Positions 19,978 to 29,588 of a stretch of 51,005 bases of DNA are shown here, in pieces. Origin of the DNA: Rhodocyclaceae bacterium. Its GTDB lineage: Bacteria > Pseudomonadota > Gammaproteobacteria > Burkholderiales > Rhodocyclaceae. How positions within the stretch are numbered: position 1 is the stretch's first letter; each line of letters begins with the position of its first letter. Where the stretch lies: assembly GCA_016791205.1 (NCBI GenBank), contig JAEUNH010000027.1, positions 1-51,005 of the forward strand, in the 5' to 3' direction. The notes beneath the pieces are model-generated. The model was not told where the DNA came from, made no database searches, and saw only the letters and a program-made list of their open reading frames with translations. Position numbers and translations under genes: made by a program.

Positions 19978-20635
19978 GATGAATGGCAGGACACGTCGAG
20001 CGGGGAATTTTAGCCTGTTCGCGCTGTGTTGCGCATGCGCCGCGCCGGCCTGGGCGGTCGATGTCGGGGTGGTGGGCCTGTTCCCCGGCAAGGCGGTGCT
20101 GGTCATCGACGGCGGCGCGCCGCGCACCGTGCCGGTCGGCGCCAACGTCGGCGGCGTCAGGCTGCTGGCCGTGGACCAGGACGGCGCCACCGTCGATATC
20201 GGCGGCAAGCGCTCCCGGCTGGCCATCGGCCAGCATGCGCATTCCGGCGGCGGCGATGGAGGCGGCGCCCAATCCACCAGCCTGACGGCCGACGGGCGCG
20301 GCCATTTCATTACCACCGGCACGGTCAACGGCGCCACCGTGCGCTTCATGGTGGACACCGGCGCCACTGCCGTGGCACTGGGCGCCTCGGATGCGCGGCG
20401 CGCCAATGTCAGCCTGGCCAATGCCCGACCGGTGATGGTGCAAACGGCCAACGGCGTGACCCAGGCCTGGCTGGTGACCCTTGGCAACGTGCGCGTCGGC
20501 GAGCTCAGCCTGAGCGAGGTCGACGGCATCGTGCATCAGCACGACATGCCGATGGCGCTGCTCGGCATGAGCTTCCTGAACCGGATGGAGATGAAGCGCG
20601 ACGGGCAGACCATGACGCTGCGCAAGCGCTACTGA
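19976..20635 (+). CDS. Retropepsin-like aspartic protease, secreted (clan AA, TIGR02281-like)
   Basis: 219-aa protein with a signal peptide (MMNGRTRRAGNFSLFALCC.. to APAWA, about 1-27), so it is periplasmic or membrane-facing. The single-chain retropepsin motif is FMVDTGATAVALG, with the catalytic Asp at D127; such proteins act as homodimers. A Gly/His-rich linker (about 87-97) separates an N-terminal beta domain from the protease. The C-terminal LLGMSFLNRMEMKR is the flap-proximal motif of this family. ATG 19976 and ATG 19979 are both possible. It overlaps the divergent amidotransferase start by two bases. Physiological substrate unknown. Confidence 0.85.
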   Translation: MMNGRTRRAGNFSLFALCCACAAPAWAVDVGVVGLFPGKAVLVIDGGAPRTVPVGANVGGVRLLAVDQDGATVDIGGKRSRLAIGQHAHSGGGDGGGAQSTSLTADGRGHFITTGTVNGATVRFMVDTGATAVALGASDARRANVSLANARPVMVQTANGVTQAWLVTLGNVRVGELSLSEVDGIVHQHDMPMALLGMSFLNRMEMKRDGQTMTLRKRY

Positions 20636-20638
20636 ATT

Positions 20639-21253
20639 TTGAGTCCCAGGCCACCGTCTCCCAGGCGTGTCGTCGAGCCGACCGAGGCGTTGCTGCGGCA
20701 ACGGCTCGCCGGCCCGCGCCAGCTGCAGGGCATCGAGGAGGAGGGGGCGCCGGCGGGGCTGACGCCGGCCGCGGTGCTGGTGCCGGTGATTCTGCGGCCG
20801 GAGGGTCTGACCGTGCTGTTCACCCAGCGCACCGCCCATCTCAATGACCATGCCGGCCAGGTCAGCTTCCCTGGCGGCCGCTGCGAGACGGACGACCCTT
20901 CTCCGGTGCACACGGCGCTGCGCGAAACCGAGGAGGAGATCGGTCTCGATCCGGCGCGCATCGAGGTGCTGGGACTGCTGCCGGAATACCGTACCGGGAC
21001 CGGCTTCACCGTCACGCCGGTGGTCGGATTGGTGAGGCCGCCCTTCGAGCTCAGCCTCGACAGCTTCGAAGTGGCCGAGGTGTTCGAGACCCCGCTCGCC
21101 TTCCTCCTCGATCCGGCCAACCATCAGCGCCACAGCATGGAGATCGGCGGCGTGCGGCGCCATTACTACGCCATGCCCTACGAGGGCTACTTCATCTGGG
21201 GCGCCACCGCCGGCATGCTGGTCAGCCTGCACCGACTGCTGGGCGGCAACTGA
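20639..21253 (+). CDS. Nudix hydrolase, CoA pyrophosphatase type
   Basis: 204-aa protein with the full Nudix box from G80 to L103 (REtEEEIGL core, E99/E100 metal ligands), preceded by FTQRTAHLNDHAGQVSFPGG, the extra signature of CoA pyrophosphatases (NudL/YeaB type), which split CoA to phosphopantetheine and 3',5'-ADP. Translation begins at TTG 20639, three bases after the protease stop, with no ATG or GTG in frame for a long stretch and no obvious Shine-Dalgarno. Coupling to the upstream gene is likely. Confidence 0.88.
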   Translation: MSPRPPSPRRVVEPTEALLRQRLAGPRQLQGIEEEGAPAGLTPAAVLVPVILRPEGLTVLFTQRTAHLNDHAGQVSFPGGRCETDDPSPVHTALRETEEEIGLDPARIEVLGLLPEYRTGTGFTVTPVVGLVRPPFELSLDSFEVAEVFETPLAFLLDPANHQRHSMEIGGVRRHYYAMPYEGYFIWGATAGMLVSLHRLLGGN

Positions 21254-21315
21254 TGCCACGGACCCAACGTCCGGCACTAGTGCGATAATCGGCCGTCTCG
21301 CATCCGTATTCCCCC

Positions 21316-22239
21316 ATGACCGTCATTGCACTCATCGTCGTGCTGCTGCTGGAGCAGGTGCGGCCCCTGGCCGAGCGCCAGGCGGTGGCGGTTCCCCTGG
21401 GACGCTATGCCCGCTTCTTCGAGGGGCACTTCAACGACGGCCAGGCGCACCACGGCACGATCGCCTGGTGTCTGGCGGTGCTGCCGGCGACGCTGGCCTG
21501 CGCGGCCGCCTACTTCGCCCTGGCGTCGCTGAATCCGCTGCTCGGCTTTGCCTGGAATGCGGCCATCCTCTACCTGACCCTGGGCTTTCGCCAGTTCAGC
21601 CACTACTACACCGACATTCACCTGGCGCTGCGCATGGGCGAGACGGAGCGCGCCCGGGCGCTCCTCGGCGAATGGCGCGGCCGCTCGGCCGATGGCCTCA
21701 ATGCCAGCGAGATCGCCCGCCTGGCCATGGAGGAGGCGTTGGTCGCCGCCCATCGCCATGTCTTCGCGGTGGTGGTCTGGTTCGTGCTCCTGCCCGGGCC
21801 GTCCGGCGCCCTGCTGTACCGCCTGGCGTTCTATTTTTCCCGCCACTGGGGGGCGCGCCGCGATGCCGAATTCGGCGCCTTCGGCCGTTTCGCCGAGCGG
21901 GCCTTCGCCGTCATCGACTGGCTGCCGGTGCGCGTCACCGCGGCGGCTTTCGCCATCGTCGGCGATTTCGAGGATGCGGTGTATTGCTGGCGCACCCAGG
22001 CGGCACGCTGGTCGGACGAGGCAACGGGTATACTGCTGGCAAGCGGCGCCGGCGCGCTGGGCGTACGCCTGGGACTGCCGATCGTCGAATCGGGCGAAGT
22101 CACCGAAAGACCCGAGCTGGGGCTGGGAGAGGAGGCCGACGCCGATTTCATGCAGAGCGGAATCGGACTGGTATGGCGCACATTGGTGCTCTGTCTGTTG
22201 TTGCTGGCACTGCTGGGCGTTGCCAATTGGGCAGGTTGA
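21316..22239 (+). CDS. CobD/CbiB family membrane protein
   Basis: 307-residue integral-membrane protein resembling CobD/CbiB (cobinamide-phosphate synthase) and AmpE. It has an N-terminal helix (VIALIVVLLLEQVRPL), hydrophobic segments near 47-80, 146-175 and a C-terminal helix (LVLCLLLLALLGVANW). GDFEDAVYCWRTQA and FRQFSHYYTDIHLALRMGE are conserved in the betaproteobacterial version. No other cobalamin genes are near, so a real role in B12 synthesis is doubtful and an AmpE-like signalling or envelope role is equally possible. It precedes the thiolase by 21 bp. Confidence 0.75.
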   Translation: MTVIALIVVLLLEQVRPLAERQAVAVPLGRYARFFEGHFNDGQAHHGTIAWCLAVLPATLACAAAYFALASLNPLLGFAWNAAILYLTLGFRQFSHYYTDIHLALRMGETERARALLGEWRGRSADGLNASEIARLAMEEALVAAHRHVFAVVVWFVLLPGPSGALLYRLAFYFSRHWGARRDAEFGAFGRFAERAFAVIDWLPVRVTAAAFAIVGDFEDAVYCWRTQAARWSDEATGILLASGAGALGVRLGLPIVESGEVTERPELGLGEEADADFMQSGIGLVWRTLVLCLLLLALLGVANWAG

Positions 22240-22260
22240 TTTCCTTTCAGGAGTTACATA

Positions 22261-23448
22261 ATGGCTGACAAAAGAGAAGTGGTGGTTCTGAGCGCCGTGC
22301 GCAGCGCGGTGGGCACGTTCAATGGTGCGCTCGCCGGCATGGAGCCGGCCGAGCTCGGCGGCGTGGTGTTCAAGGAGGCGATCGCCCGTTCCGGCGTCGA
22401 TCCGAAGCAGATCAGCTTCGCCACGGTCGGCAACTGCATTCCGACCGAATCGCGCTACGCCTACGTGGCGCGGGTGTCGACCATCCAGGCCGGCCTGTCG
22501 ATGGATTCGGTGGCCTTCGCGGTGAACCGCCTGTGCGGCTCCTCGCAGCAGGCCATCGTCAATTCGGCGCAGGCCATCCTGCTCGGCGACGCCGATTTCG
22601 CGCTGGGCGGCGGCGTCGAGGTGATGTCGCGCGGCGCCTACCTGATGCCGACCCTGCGCTCGGGCGCGCGCATGGGCGACACCCAGGCCATCGACGCCAT
22701 GGTGGCGGTGCTGACCGACCCGTTCGGCGTCGGCCACATGGGCATCACCGCCGAGAACCTGGCGGCCAAGCATGGCATCGGGCGCGAGGCGCAGGACGCC
22801 TTCGCCGTCGAGTCGCAGAACCGCGCGGCGAAAGCCATCGCCGAGGGCCGCTTCAAGTCGCAGATCGCGCCGATCACCCTGAAGACGCGCAAGGGCGACG
22901 TGGTGTTCGACACCGATGAGCATCCGCGCGCCGGCACGACGATGGAAACGCTGGCCAAGATGAAGCCGGCCTTCAAGAAGGACGGCACGGTGACGGCCGG
23001 CAATGCCTCGGGCATCAACGATGCCGCTGCGGCGCTGATCCTGGCCGATGCGGCCAAGGCCGCTGCAGGCGGACACAAGCCGATCGCCCGCCTGGTGGCC
23101 TACGCCATCGCCGGCGTGCCCAACGACGTCATGGGCGAGGGCCCGATTCCCTCGACCAAGGTCGCCTTGCAGAAAGCCGGCCTGACGCTCGACAAGATCG
23201 ACGTCATCGAGTCCAACGAGGCCTTTGCCGTGCAGTCGCTGACCGTCGCCAAGGGCCTCGGCTTCGACCCGGTCAAAACCAACGTCAACGGCGGCGCCAT
23301 CGCGCTGGGCCACCCGGTCGGCGCCACCGGCGCGGTGATCGTCACCAAGCTGTTGCACGAGCTGATCCGCAGCAACGGCCGCTACGGCATCGCTACCATG
23401 TGCATCGGCGGCGGCCAGGGCATCACCACCATCTGGGAACGCGTCTGA
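22261..23448 (+). CDS. Acetyl-CoA C-acyltransferase (BktB-like beta-ketothiolase)
   Basis: 395-aa thiolase. The acyl-accepting cysteine is C92 in RLCGSSQQA, GHPVGATGA holds the catalytic His, and CIGGGQG the second Cys near the C-terminus. The sequence between residues 95 and 165 (LLGDADFALGGGVEVMSRG, GARMGDTQ, DPFGVGHMGITAEN) looks close to Cupriavidus BktB, which condenses acetyl-CoA with propionyl- or acetyl-CoA for polyhydroxyalkanoate and also serves degradation. A strong AGGAG ribosome site precedes the ATG. No PHA genes are adjacent, so direction and substrate remain inference. Confidence 0.93.
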   Translation: MADKREVVVLSAVRSAVGTFNGALAGMEPAELGGVVFKEAIARSGVDPKQISFATVGNCIPTESRYAYVARVSTIQAGLSMDSVAFAVNRLCGSSQQAIVNSAQAILLGDADFALGGGVEVMSRGAYLMPTLRSGARMGDTQAIDAMVAVLTDPFGVGHMGITAENLAAKHGIGREAQDAFAVESQNRAAKAIAEGRFKSQIAPITLKTRKGDVVFDTDEHPRAGTTMETLAKMKPAFKKDGTVTAGNASGINDAAAALILADAAKAAAGGHKPIARLVAYAIAGVPNDVMGEGPIPSTKVALQKAGLTLDKIDVIESNEAFAVQSLTVAKGLGFDPVKTNVNGGAIALGHPVGATGAVIVTKLLHELIRSNGRYGIATMCIGGGQGITTIWERV

Positions 23449-23470
23449 CCCCGGGCTGAAGATATGCGGG

Positions 23471-23501
23471 AACGGGCCGGGCGACCGGCCCGTTTTTTTT
23501 C
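23471..23501 (+). terminator. Intrinsic terminator of the thiolase gene
   Basis: AACGGGCCGG (23471-23480) and CCGGCCCGTT (23485-23494) form a 10-bp stem around a GCGA loop, followed by a run of eight T. It separates the plus-strand thiolase from the convergent rsgA. Confidence 0.94.
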
Positions 23502-23524
23502 GCCGTCCTGCGCAGACCGACTTT

Positions 23525-24409
23525 TTATTTGCTGCAGGAGGCGCAGAGAGCGTGGTACTGCGCCAGGCGGCGCGGGGCGATTTGTCCGGCCTTGACGGCA
23601 GCACGCAGGGCGCAGTCGGGCTCGCGGTCGTGGCGGCAGTCCCGGAATCGACATTTGTCGAGATGGGGTTGAAATTCGCGGAAGCCTTGCTCGATCTCCT
23701 CCCGGCTGAGATGGCTCAGGCCGAATTCCTGCATGCCTGGGCTGTCGATCAGAGACGTATCCTTGTCGAGGCGGTAGAGCCGGGCGTGGGTGGTGGTGTG
23801 CTTGCCGGAATCGAGCGCCTCGGAAATCTCGCGCACGGCGGCCTGGGCCTCCGGCAGCAGGGCGTTGATGAGCGTGGACTTGCCCATGCCGGACTGTCCC
23901 ACCAGTACGCTGCACTGACCGGCGAGTGGCGGGCGCAGCGCCGCAGCGTCGCGCCTGGCGCTGAGTTCCACCACCGGATAGCCGAGCGCGCGGAATGGAT
24001 CGAGCAGGCGGCGGGCCGTGTCCATCCTGTCGGCAAGGTCGCTCTTGTTCAGCACGATCACGACGCGCATGCGCTGTTGTTCGGCGGCGACGATGCAGCG
24101 CGTCACCAGCTCGTCGCTGAAACTTGGCTCGGTGGCGACGACGATGATCGCCTGGGTGGCATTGGCGGCGAACAGCTTCTGGCGCCAGGCGTCGCTGCGG
24201 TAGAGCAGGGTGCGGCGCGGCGCGACGGTGACGATGACGCCGTGGTCGGGCGCGGACAGCTCGACGCCGACGCGGTCGCCGCAGGCGACATGGCTTTTCT
24301 TGCCGCGCGGGTAGCAGAGCGCGAGTCCGCCACCGTCGACTTCGATTTCGTATTGCCGGCCGAAGGCGGCGACGACGGTGCCTTCGGCAAAAGTCGGTCT
24401 CCGCGACAC
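23525..24409 (-). CDS. rsgA: Ribosome small-subunit-dependent GTPase A
   Basis: RsgA is a circularly permuted GTPase that aids late 30S maturation. The start is GTG 24409 with AGGGA just upstream, giving 294 aa; the long upstream frame is read-through noise over the M48 gene. An OB-fold (about 8-65) precedes G4 NKSD (121-124), then G1 GQSGMGKST (171-179) and G3 DSPG (222-225), the permuted order. The zinc knuckle uses C253, C258, H260 and C266. It begins 8 bp after the M48 protease stop, so the two form an operon. Confidence 0.94.
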   Translation of the reverse strand: MSRRPTFAEGTVVAAFGRQYEIEVDGGGLALCYPRGKKSHVACGDRVGVELSAPDHGVIVTVAPRRTLLYRSDAWRQKLFAANATQAIIVVATEPSFSDELVTRCIVAAEQQRMRVVIVLNKSDLADRMDTARRLLDPFRALGYPVVELSARRDAAALRPPLAGQCSVLVGQSGMGKSTLINALLPEAQAAVREISEALDSGKHTTTHARLYRLDKDTSLIDSPGMQEFGLSHLSREEIEQGFREFQPHLDKCRFRDCRHDREPDCALRAAVKAGQIAPRRLAQYHALCASCSK

Positions 24410-24417
24410 GGCGGTCC

Positions 24418-25659
24418 CTACGCCGCCTGCAGCTGCGCGATGCGCGCCGCCGCCGGCGGGTGGGAATCGTAGAAGGCGGAGTAAAGCGGGTCGGGGGTCA
24501 GCGTGGCGGCGTTGTCGCGGTAGAGCTTGACCAGGGCGGCAACCAGGTCGCCGGCGCGCGTCTGTTCGGCGGCGTAGGCGTCGGCCTCGAACTCGTGGCG
24601 GCGGGAGAGCGCGCTCATCAGCGGCGCCAGCGGAAAGACGAACAGCGGGACGGCCAGAGAGAACAGCACCAGCGCGGCGGCGGTGTCCTGGCCCTGCATG
24701 CCCAGGCCGGCGTAGAACCACGGCGCGTCGATGAGCCGGCCGAGCAGCCAGAGGAAGGCCAGGCTGGCCAGCGCCAGCACGGCGATGCGCTTCCAGACGT
24801 GGCGGCGCTTGTAGTGGCCCAGCTCGTGCGCCAGCACCGCTTCGACTTCGCCGGGCGCCAGCTTTTCCAGCAGGGTGTCGAAGAAGACAATGCGCTTGGC
24901 CTGGCCGAAACCGGTGAAATAGGCGTTGCCGTGGGCCGAGCGCTTCGAGCCGTCCATGACGAACAGGCCGCTGGCGCGAAAGCCACAGCGGGCGAGCAGC
25001 GCCTCGATGCGCTCCTTCAGCACGGCGTCGGCGAGCGGGGTGAACTTGTTGAACAGCGGCGCGATCAGGGTCGGGTAGATGGCCAGCGCCAGCAGGTTGA
25101 AGCCGAGCCAGACCAGCCAGACGTAGAGCCACCAGGCCTCCCCCATCTTCGCCATCAGCCACAATACCGCCGCCAGCAGCGGCAGGCCGATGGCGGCGCC
25201 GAGCAGTGCGCCCTTGGCGAGATCGATAAGGAACAGGCGCAGGGTCATCTTGTTGAAGCCGAAGCGTTCCTCGATGACGAAGGTGCGCCACAGCGAGAAG
25301 GGCAGGTCGAGCAGGGAGCTCAGCACGGCGAGGCCGGCGATGAAGGCCAGGCCGTGGGCGATGCCGCCGAGGCCGAGCGCCGTCCAGCCGTCATGCATCG
25401 CCTGCAGCAGCCCGCCCAGCGTCAGCGCCAGCACGAGGAGGGCGCCGACGATGACGTCAAGCAGGCCCAGGCGCACCCGCGCCGTGGTGTAGTCGGCGGC
25501 GCGCTGATGGGCCGCCAGCGCGATGGAATCGCGGAAGGCCTCGGGCACGGCGCCGCGATGGGCGGCGATGTGGCGCAGGTGGCGCCGCGCCAGCCACAGG
25601 CGCAGCAGGGTGGTCAGGGCGAGCGCGGCGAGAAACAGCAGGGTGAAGGCGGTCGTCAT
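24418..25659 (-). CDS. M48 family zinc metallopeptidase (Ste24-like)
   Basis: 413-aa membrane protease. HELGH at 278-282 supplies the zinc ligands and catalytic Glu, and HEFEADAYA later gives the third ligand. Hydrophobic helices are seen near 3-20, 66-85, 100-120, 151-170, 175-195 and further ones after HELGH, as in Ste24/CAAX prenyl protease 1 relatives. In bacteria these act in membrane-protein quality control; substrate is unknown. It is divergent from orn (61 bp) and is followed by rsgA with 8 bp between. Confidence 0.9.
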   Translation of the reverse strand: MTTAFTLLFLAALALTTLLRLWLARRHLRHIAAHRGAVPEAFRDSIALAAHQRAADYTTARVRLGLLDVIVGALLVLALTLGGLLQAMHDGWTALGLGGIAHGLAFIAGLAVLSSLLDLPFSLWRTFVIEERFGFNKMTLRLFLIDLAKGALLGAAIGLPLLAAVLWLMAKMGEAWWLYVWLVWLGFNLLALAIYPTLIAPLFNKFTPLADAVLKERIEALLARCGFRASGLFVMDGSKRSAHGNAYFTGFGQAKRIVFFDTLLEKLAPGEVEAVLAHELGHYKRRHVWKRIAVLALASLAFLWLLGRLIDAPWFYAGLGMQGQDTAAALVLFSLAVPLFVFPLAPLMSALSRRHEFEADAYAAEQTRAGDLVAALVKLYRDNAATLTPDPLYSAFYDSHPPAAARIAQLQAA

Positions 25660-25720
25660 GTCGGGGTCGGGCGGAACCTGATCTGTGACAAAATGCAGGC
25701 TTTCAGGCTCGCGTCAAATT

Positions 25721-26266
25721 ATGGCACAGGACTCCAACAACCTGATCTGGCTGGACATGGAAATGACCGGCCTCGACCCCGATCGCGACAGGGTCATCGA
25801 GATCGCCATGGTGGCCACCGATGCGTCGCTCAACACCCTGGCCGAGTCGCCGGTGGTGGTGGTGCACCAGCCCGACGCCGTGCTCGACGCCATGGACGAA
25901 TGGAACAGGAATACCCACGGCAAGTCGGGCCTGCTCGAGCGGGTGCGCGCCGCGACGACCGACGAGGCGGCGGCGACCGGGATCCTGCTGGCGTTCATGC
26001 GCGAATACGTGGCCGAGCGCGCTTCGCCAATGTGCGGCAACTCGATCTGCCAGGACCGCCGCTTCATGGCGCGCTGGCTGCCGGGGCTGGAAGCCTATTT
26101 CCACTATCGCAATCTCGATGTCAGCACGCTGAAGGAACTGGCGCGGCGCTGGAAGCCGGAGGTGTACAAGGGCGTGGTGAAGAAGGGCGCCCACACGGCG
26201 CTGGCGGACATCCACGAGTCGATCGCCGAGTTGCGCTACTACCGCGACAACTTCATCCGGCTCTAG
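25721..26266 (+). CDS. orn: Oligoribonuclease
   Basis: Orn degrades dinucleotides and short oligoribonucleotides, including pGpG from cyclic di-GMP turnover. ATG 25721 gives 181 aa, the family size. The DEDDh active site is visible: D12 and E14 in [17 protein letters not shown] in the middle and [11 protein letters not shown] with the final His/Asp. Upstream in-frame codons to 25685 are not needed. Its 3' end overlaps the convergent pgi by 14 bp, so the two transcripts must share sequence at their ends. Confidence 0.97.
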   Translation: MAQDSNNLIWLDMEMTGLDPDRDRVIEIAMVATDASLNTLAESPVVVVHQPDAVLDAMDEWNRNTHGKSGLLERVRAATTDEAAATGILLAFMREYVAERASPMCGNSICQDRRFMARWLPGLEAYFHYRNLDVSTLKELARRWKPEVYKGVVKKGAHTALADIHESIAELRYYRDNFIRL

Positions 26267-27872
26267 GTTTCCGCCAGGCGCGGATTGCCGCCAGCAGGCC
26301 GGCGGTCGAAGAATCGAATTCGCCCTTGCCGGAGAGCATCCCCGGCAGGATCTCCCGGGCCATCTGCTTGCCGTGCTCGACACCCCACTGGTCGAAGCTG
26401 TTTATTCCCCACAGGCAGCCCTGCACCGTAACTTTGTGCTCGTAGAGGGCGATCAGGCTGCCCAGCAAGCGCGGGGTGAGGCTCGACATCAGCAGCGTGG
26501 TGCTGGGCTGGTTGCCGGGGCAGGCGAGGTGCGGCGCCAGGTGTGCCGCCTCCGCCGGGCTCTTGCCGGCGGCAAGCAGCTGGCTGCGCGCTTCCTCCAG
26601 CGACTTCCCCTTCATCAGCGCCGCGCCCTGGGCCAGGGCATTGGCCACCAGCGCCTCCTGCTCGGGACTGGCATCGCCGACCGGTACGATGAAGTCGATC
26701 GGGGTGAGCCGCGTGCCCTGGTAGAACAACTGGTGGAAGGCGTGCTGGCCGACCGAGCCGGCCATGCCCCAGAGGATCGGTGCGGTGGCGCAACCGACCT
26801 CGCGGTTGTCGAGCGTCACGCGCTTGCCGTTGCTTTCCATTTCGAGCTGTTGCAGGTAGGCCGGCAGCAGGCCGAGGCGATGGGCATACGGGATCACGGC
26901 GAGCGATTCGGCGCCGAGGAAGTCGATGTTCCAGAGGCCGACGAGGGCCATCAGCACCGGCAGGTTTTCGGCGTAGGGCGCCGACAGGAAATGCTCATCC
27001 ATCTCGCGCGCGCCGGCGAGCAGGTCTTCGAAGGCGTCCATGCCGATCGAGCAGGCGAGCGGCAGGCCGATGGCCGACCACATCGAGAAGCGTCCGCCGA
27101 CCCATTCCGCCATGGCAAGGCAATTCTGCGCCGGGATGCCGAAGGCCTGGGCCGCGGCGAGGTTGTTGCTGACGGCGAGGAAATGCCGGGACGGATCGGC
27201 ATCGCCGAGCCAGGCGCGGGCGGCGCGGGCGTTGGCCAGCGTCTCCTGGGTGGTGAAGGTTTTCGAGGAGACGATGAACAGGGTGCGCTTGGGGTCGAGA
27301 TCGCGCACCGTGTCGGCGAACTCCGCCGGGTCGATGTTGGCGACGAAGCGCACGGCGCGTTGCGGGTCGGCGTACTCGCCGAGCGCCTGCACGGCCATGC
27401 GCGGGCCGAGGTCCGAGCCGCCGATGCCGAGGTTCACCACCGCCTCGATCGGCGCGCCGCCGCTACCGTGCCAGGCGCCGGAGCGGATGGCCTCGCTGAG
27501 TTCGCGCATGCGCGCTTGCGTCGCTCGCACTTCCGGCAGCACGTCGCGGCCGGTGACGCGATAGGGCTGTTCGGCGCGCAGGGCGATGTGCAGGGCGGCG
27601 CGGTTCTCGGTGGCGTTGATGGCTTCGCCGGCCGTCATGCGGCGCAGGAAGCCGGCCAGATCGCGCGCCTCGGCGAGACTCACCAGCAGGCCCAGCGTCT
27701 CGGCGGTCAGGCGCTGCCTGGAGAAATCGGCCAACAGCTCGCCCCAGCGCAGGCTCAGGCGGGAAAAGCGCTGCGGATCTGCGGCGAAGAGCTGATTCAA
27801 GTGACGGCCCGCCAGCGCCTGGCGCTGGTCGGCGAGGGCCTGCCATTCTGGCATCTGGGTGAGCGGGGTCAT
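26253..27872 (-). CDS. pgi: Glucose-6-phosphate isomerase
   Basis: Interconverts glucose 6-phosphate and fructose 6-phosphate. 539 aa with [27 protein letters not shown], and the late PGI signature [17 protein letters not shown], including the catalytic Glu/His/Lys region. Length fits the long bacterial type. Its ATG overlaps the stop of the upstream glycosyltransferase gene (ATGA), so the genes are coupled. Combined with pfp this gives the upper glycolytic segment. Confidence 0.97.
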   Translation of the reverse strand: MTPLTQMPEWQALADQRQALAGRHLNQLFAADPQRFSRLSLRWGELLADFSRQRLTAETLGLLVSLAEARDLAGFLRRMTAGEAINATENRAALHIALRAEQPYRVTGRDVLPEVRATQARMRELSEAIRSGAWHGSGGAPIEAVVNLGIGGSDLGPRMAVQALGEYADPQRAVRFVANIDPAEFADTVRDLDPKRTLFIVSSKTFTTQETLANARAARAWLGDADPSRHFLAVSNNLAAAQAFGIPAQNCLAMAEWVGGRFSMWSAIGLPLACSIGMDAFEDLLAGAREMDEHFLSAPYAENLPVLMALVGLWNIDFLGAESLAVIPYAHRLGLLPAYLQQLEMESNGKRVTLDNREVGCATAPILWGMAGSVGQHAFHQLFYQGTRLTPIDFIVPVGDASPEQEALVANALAQGAALMKGKSLEEARSQLLAAGKSPAEAAHLAPHLACPGNQPSTTLLMSSLTPRLLGSLIALYEHKVTVQGCLWGINSFDQWGVEHGKQMAREILPGMLSGKGEFDSSTAGLLAAIRAWRKPRAG

Positions 27873-29491
27873 CGGGCGTAGAGGCGGAAGCGTTCGTTGC
27901 GGTCGCTCGGGCGGCCGCCTTCCCAGATCTTGCGCCAGCCCGCACCCGGCGGCAAGGCTTCCTTCTGCGTCGTGCCCTGGACCAGGACCAGGCGGCAGGA
28001 GGCACCGCCGCGTCCGCCGTCGCGCAGGGTCTGGATGCCGGCGAAGTAATGCAGGGCGGCGCGCTGGGTGCTGCCCAGGCCGCGCCCAGCGATGCAGCCG
28101 GGTTGCTCGGGAAGGGCCTTCTTCAGCGCCAGGGCCACCGGACGGTAGGTCCGGTCATAATCGATCAGCGGCAGCCAGAGGGCCATCAGCAGGCCCCAGC
28201 AGAGCGTGATCCCGGCGGCCCAATGCGTGGTGCCGCGCTGCGGTGAGCGCGGGCTGGCGAAGATCAGCCACAGCCAGGCAAAAGTCAGTCCCAGCGAGAC
28301 GGCGAGGGCGAAGGCCGAGAAGCGGGCGACAAAGCCCGGCTCCAGCCGCGCCAGGTTCTTGGCGATCTGCGGCGGCACGCCGAAGACCATCGCGGCCCAG
28401 CCCAGCCAGATCAGGCCGGCGAGCAGGCTGAAGGTCATCATGCCGAACCAGTCGAAGGCGTTGGCCGCGCCGCGCCGCAGCGACAGTGTCGCCGGGGCGG
28501 CGAGCAGCACCAGGGGCGGCAGCAATGGCAGCAGGTTGAGGCTGCGCGGCTCCGTGAAGACGCTCTGCACCGCGAGCAGCAGCACGAAGGAGGTCAGCGG
28601 GATCAGGGTGCGCGGCTCGCCCAGCCGATGGCGTTCCCGCCAGAGGGTCCACAGCGCCAGGGGCAGGGCCGGCCAGGCGAACCAGACCAGCAGCTTGAGA
28701 AATGACCAGACCGCGAGCGGCGAACCGGCCACGACGCGCAACTCGGCCAGCTCGGTCCCCCACCACAGGCCGAAGGCGGCGGGCTGGCGCGCGTACAGCG
28801 CCAGCGGCCAGGCAAGGATCAGCGGCGCCGCCACCGCCAGCGCCGCGAGCATGCCGCGCGCCGCCGTCGGCGTGCGCAGGTGGGAGGAGATCAACGGCAG
28901 CAGCATGAGCAGCGGGCCGAGGGTGACCAGGGCCGGCAGGCCGGCGGCGAGGAAACCGATGCCGAGGGCGCCACCGGCCACAGCGCCGCCGAGCAGGGGC
29001 CGCAGCGGCAGCAAGGCCAGGCCGTAATAGAGTCCGGCGGCGGCGGCCAGAAAGGCGATGGCCGGCTGCGACTCGTGGGCATGCACCAGCAGGCCGAGAC
29101 AGCCGATGGCGACCAGCGCGGCGCCCCGGGCGGCCTCCGCACCGATGAAACGCCGCGTCGCGCCGACCAGGCAGGCCACCATCAGCGCGGCGTAGAGCCC
29201 CGTCGCCAGGCGCGCCGCATCGTGCAGCGGCAGGACCGGACCGAACAGCCAGCCGAGCAGGGCCGCCGTCCAGTGATAGAGGGGGGGCGAATCGAGCCAG
29301 ATTTCCCCGGCCAGACGCGGCAACAGCCAGTGGCCGCCGTCGAGCATGGAGAAGGCGACGCCGAAATGGGTGGCATCGTCGCCCTTCCAGGGGTCGTGGC
29401 CGATCAGGCCCGGCAGCAGGTAGAGGGCGCAGAAGAAGGCCAGCACGGCGCCGCGCGGCGGGAAAGCGAAGGGCAGGCGCGGCAGAGTCAT
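27869..29491 (-). CDS. ArnT/PMT-like membrane glycosyltransferase
   Basis: 540-aa polytopic protein with roughly 12 hydrophobic helices, starting at ATG 29491 (MTLPRLPFAFPPRGAVLAFF). The first periplasmic loop holds HDPWKGDDATHFGVAF, whose acidic pair resembles the catalytic D/E of GT-C enzymes such as ArnT, and LDSPPLYHW follows, a motif of the GT83/GT39 group. These transfer sugars from polyprenyl phosphate to lipid A, protein or glycan. The substrate is unknown. It overlaps pgi by 4 bp. No other arn genes are present, so a polymyxin-resistance role is not implied. Confidence 0.8.
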   Translation of the reverse strand: MTLPRLPFAFPPRGAVLAFFCALYLLPGLIGHDPWKGDDATHFGVAFSMLDGGHWLLPRLAGEIWLDSPPLYHWTAALLGWLFGPVLPLHDAARLATGLYAALMVACLVGATRRFIGAEAARGAALVAIGCLGLLVHAHESQPAIAFLAAAAGLYYGLALLPLRPLLGGAVAGGALGIGFLAAGLPALVTLGPLLMLLPLISSHLRTPTAARGMLAALAVAAPLILAWPLALYARQPAAFGLWWGTELAELRVVAGSPLAVWSFLKLLVWFAWPALPLALWTLWRERHRLGEPRTLIPLTSFVLLLAVQSVFTEPRSLNLLPLLPPLVLLAAPATLSLRRGAANAFDWFGMMTFSLLAGLIWLGWAAMVFGVPPQIAKNLARLEPGFVARFSAFALAVSLGLTFAWLWLIFASPRSPQRGTTHWAAGITLCWGLLMALWLPLIDYDRTYRPVALALKKALPEQPGCIAGRGLGSTQRAALHYFAGIQTLRDGGRGGASCRLVLVQGTTQKEALPPGAGWRKIWEGGRPSDRNERFRLYAR

Positions 29492-29544
29492 CGTCGGGAT
29501 TGGGGTTGTTATTGCCGGCGTGGCGATTTTACCCGCTCGCAAAA

Positions 29545-29574
29545 GCAAAAAGGCAGCCGAGGCTGCCTTTTCGT
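29545..29574 (-). terminator. Intrinsic terminator of rpmE
   Basis: AAAGGCAGCC/GGCTGCCTTT (29549-29558 and 29561-29570) folds into a stem with A and T runs on both sides, so it can end transcription in either direction. On the minus strand it follows the rpmE stop by 18 bases and separates it from the glycosyltransferase gene. Confidence 0.88.
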
Positions 29575-29588
29575 CGGCCAGGCGCGCC

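Noticed and set aside
23525-25291. 588-codon minus-strand ORF that joins rsgA with extra N-terminal sequence
   Set aside because: The extra part overlaps the M48 protease in another frame; rsgA proper starts at GTG 24409 with a ribosome site.
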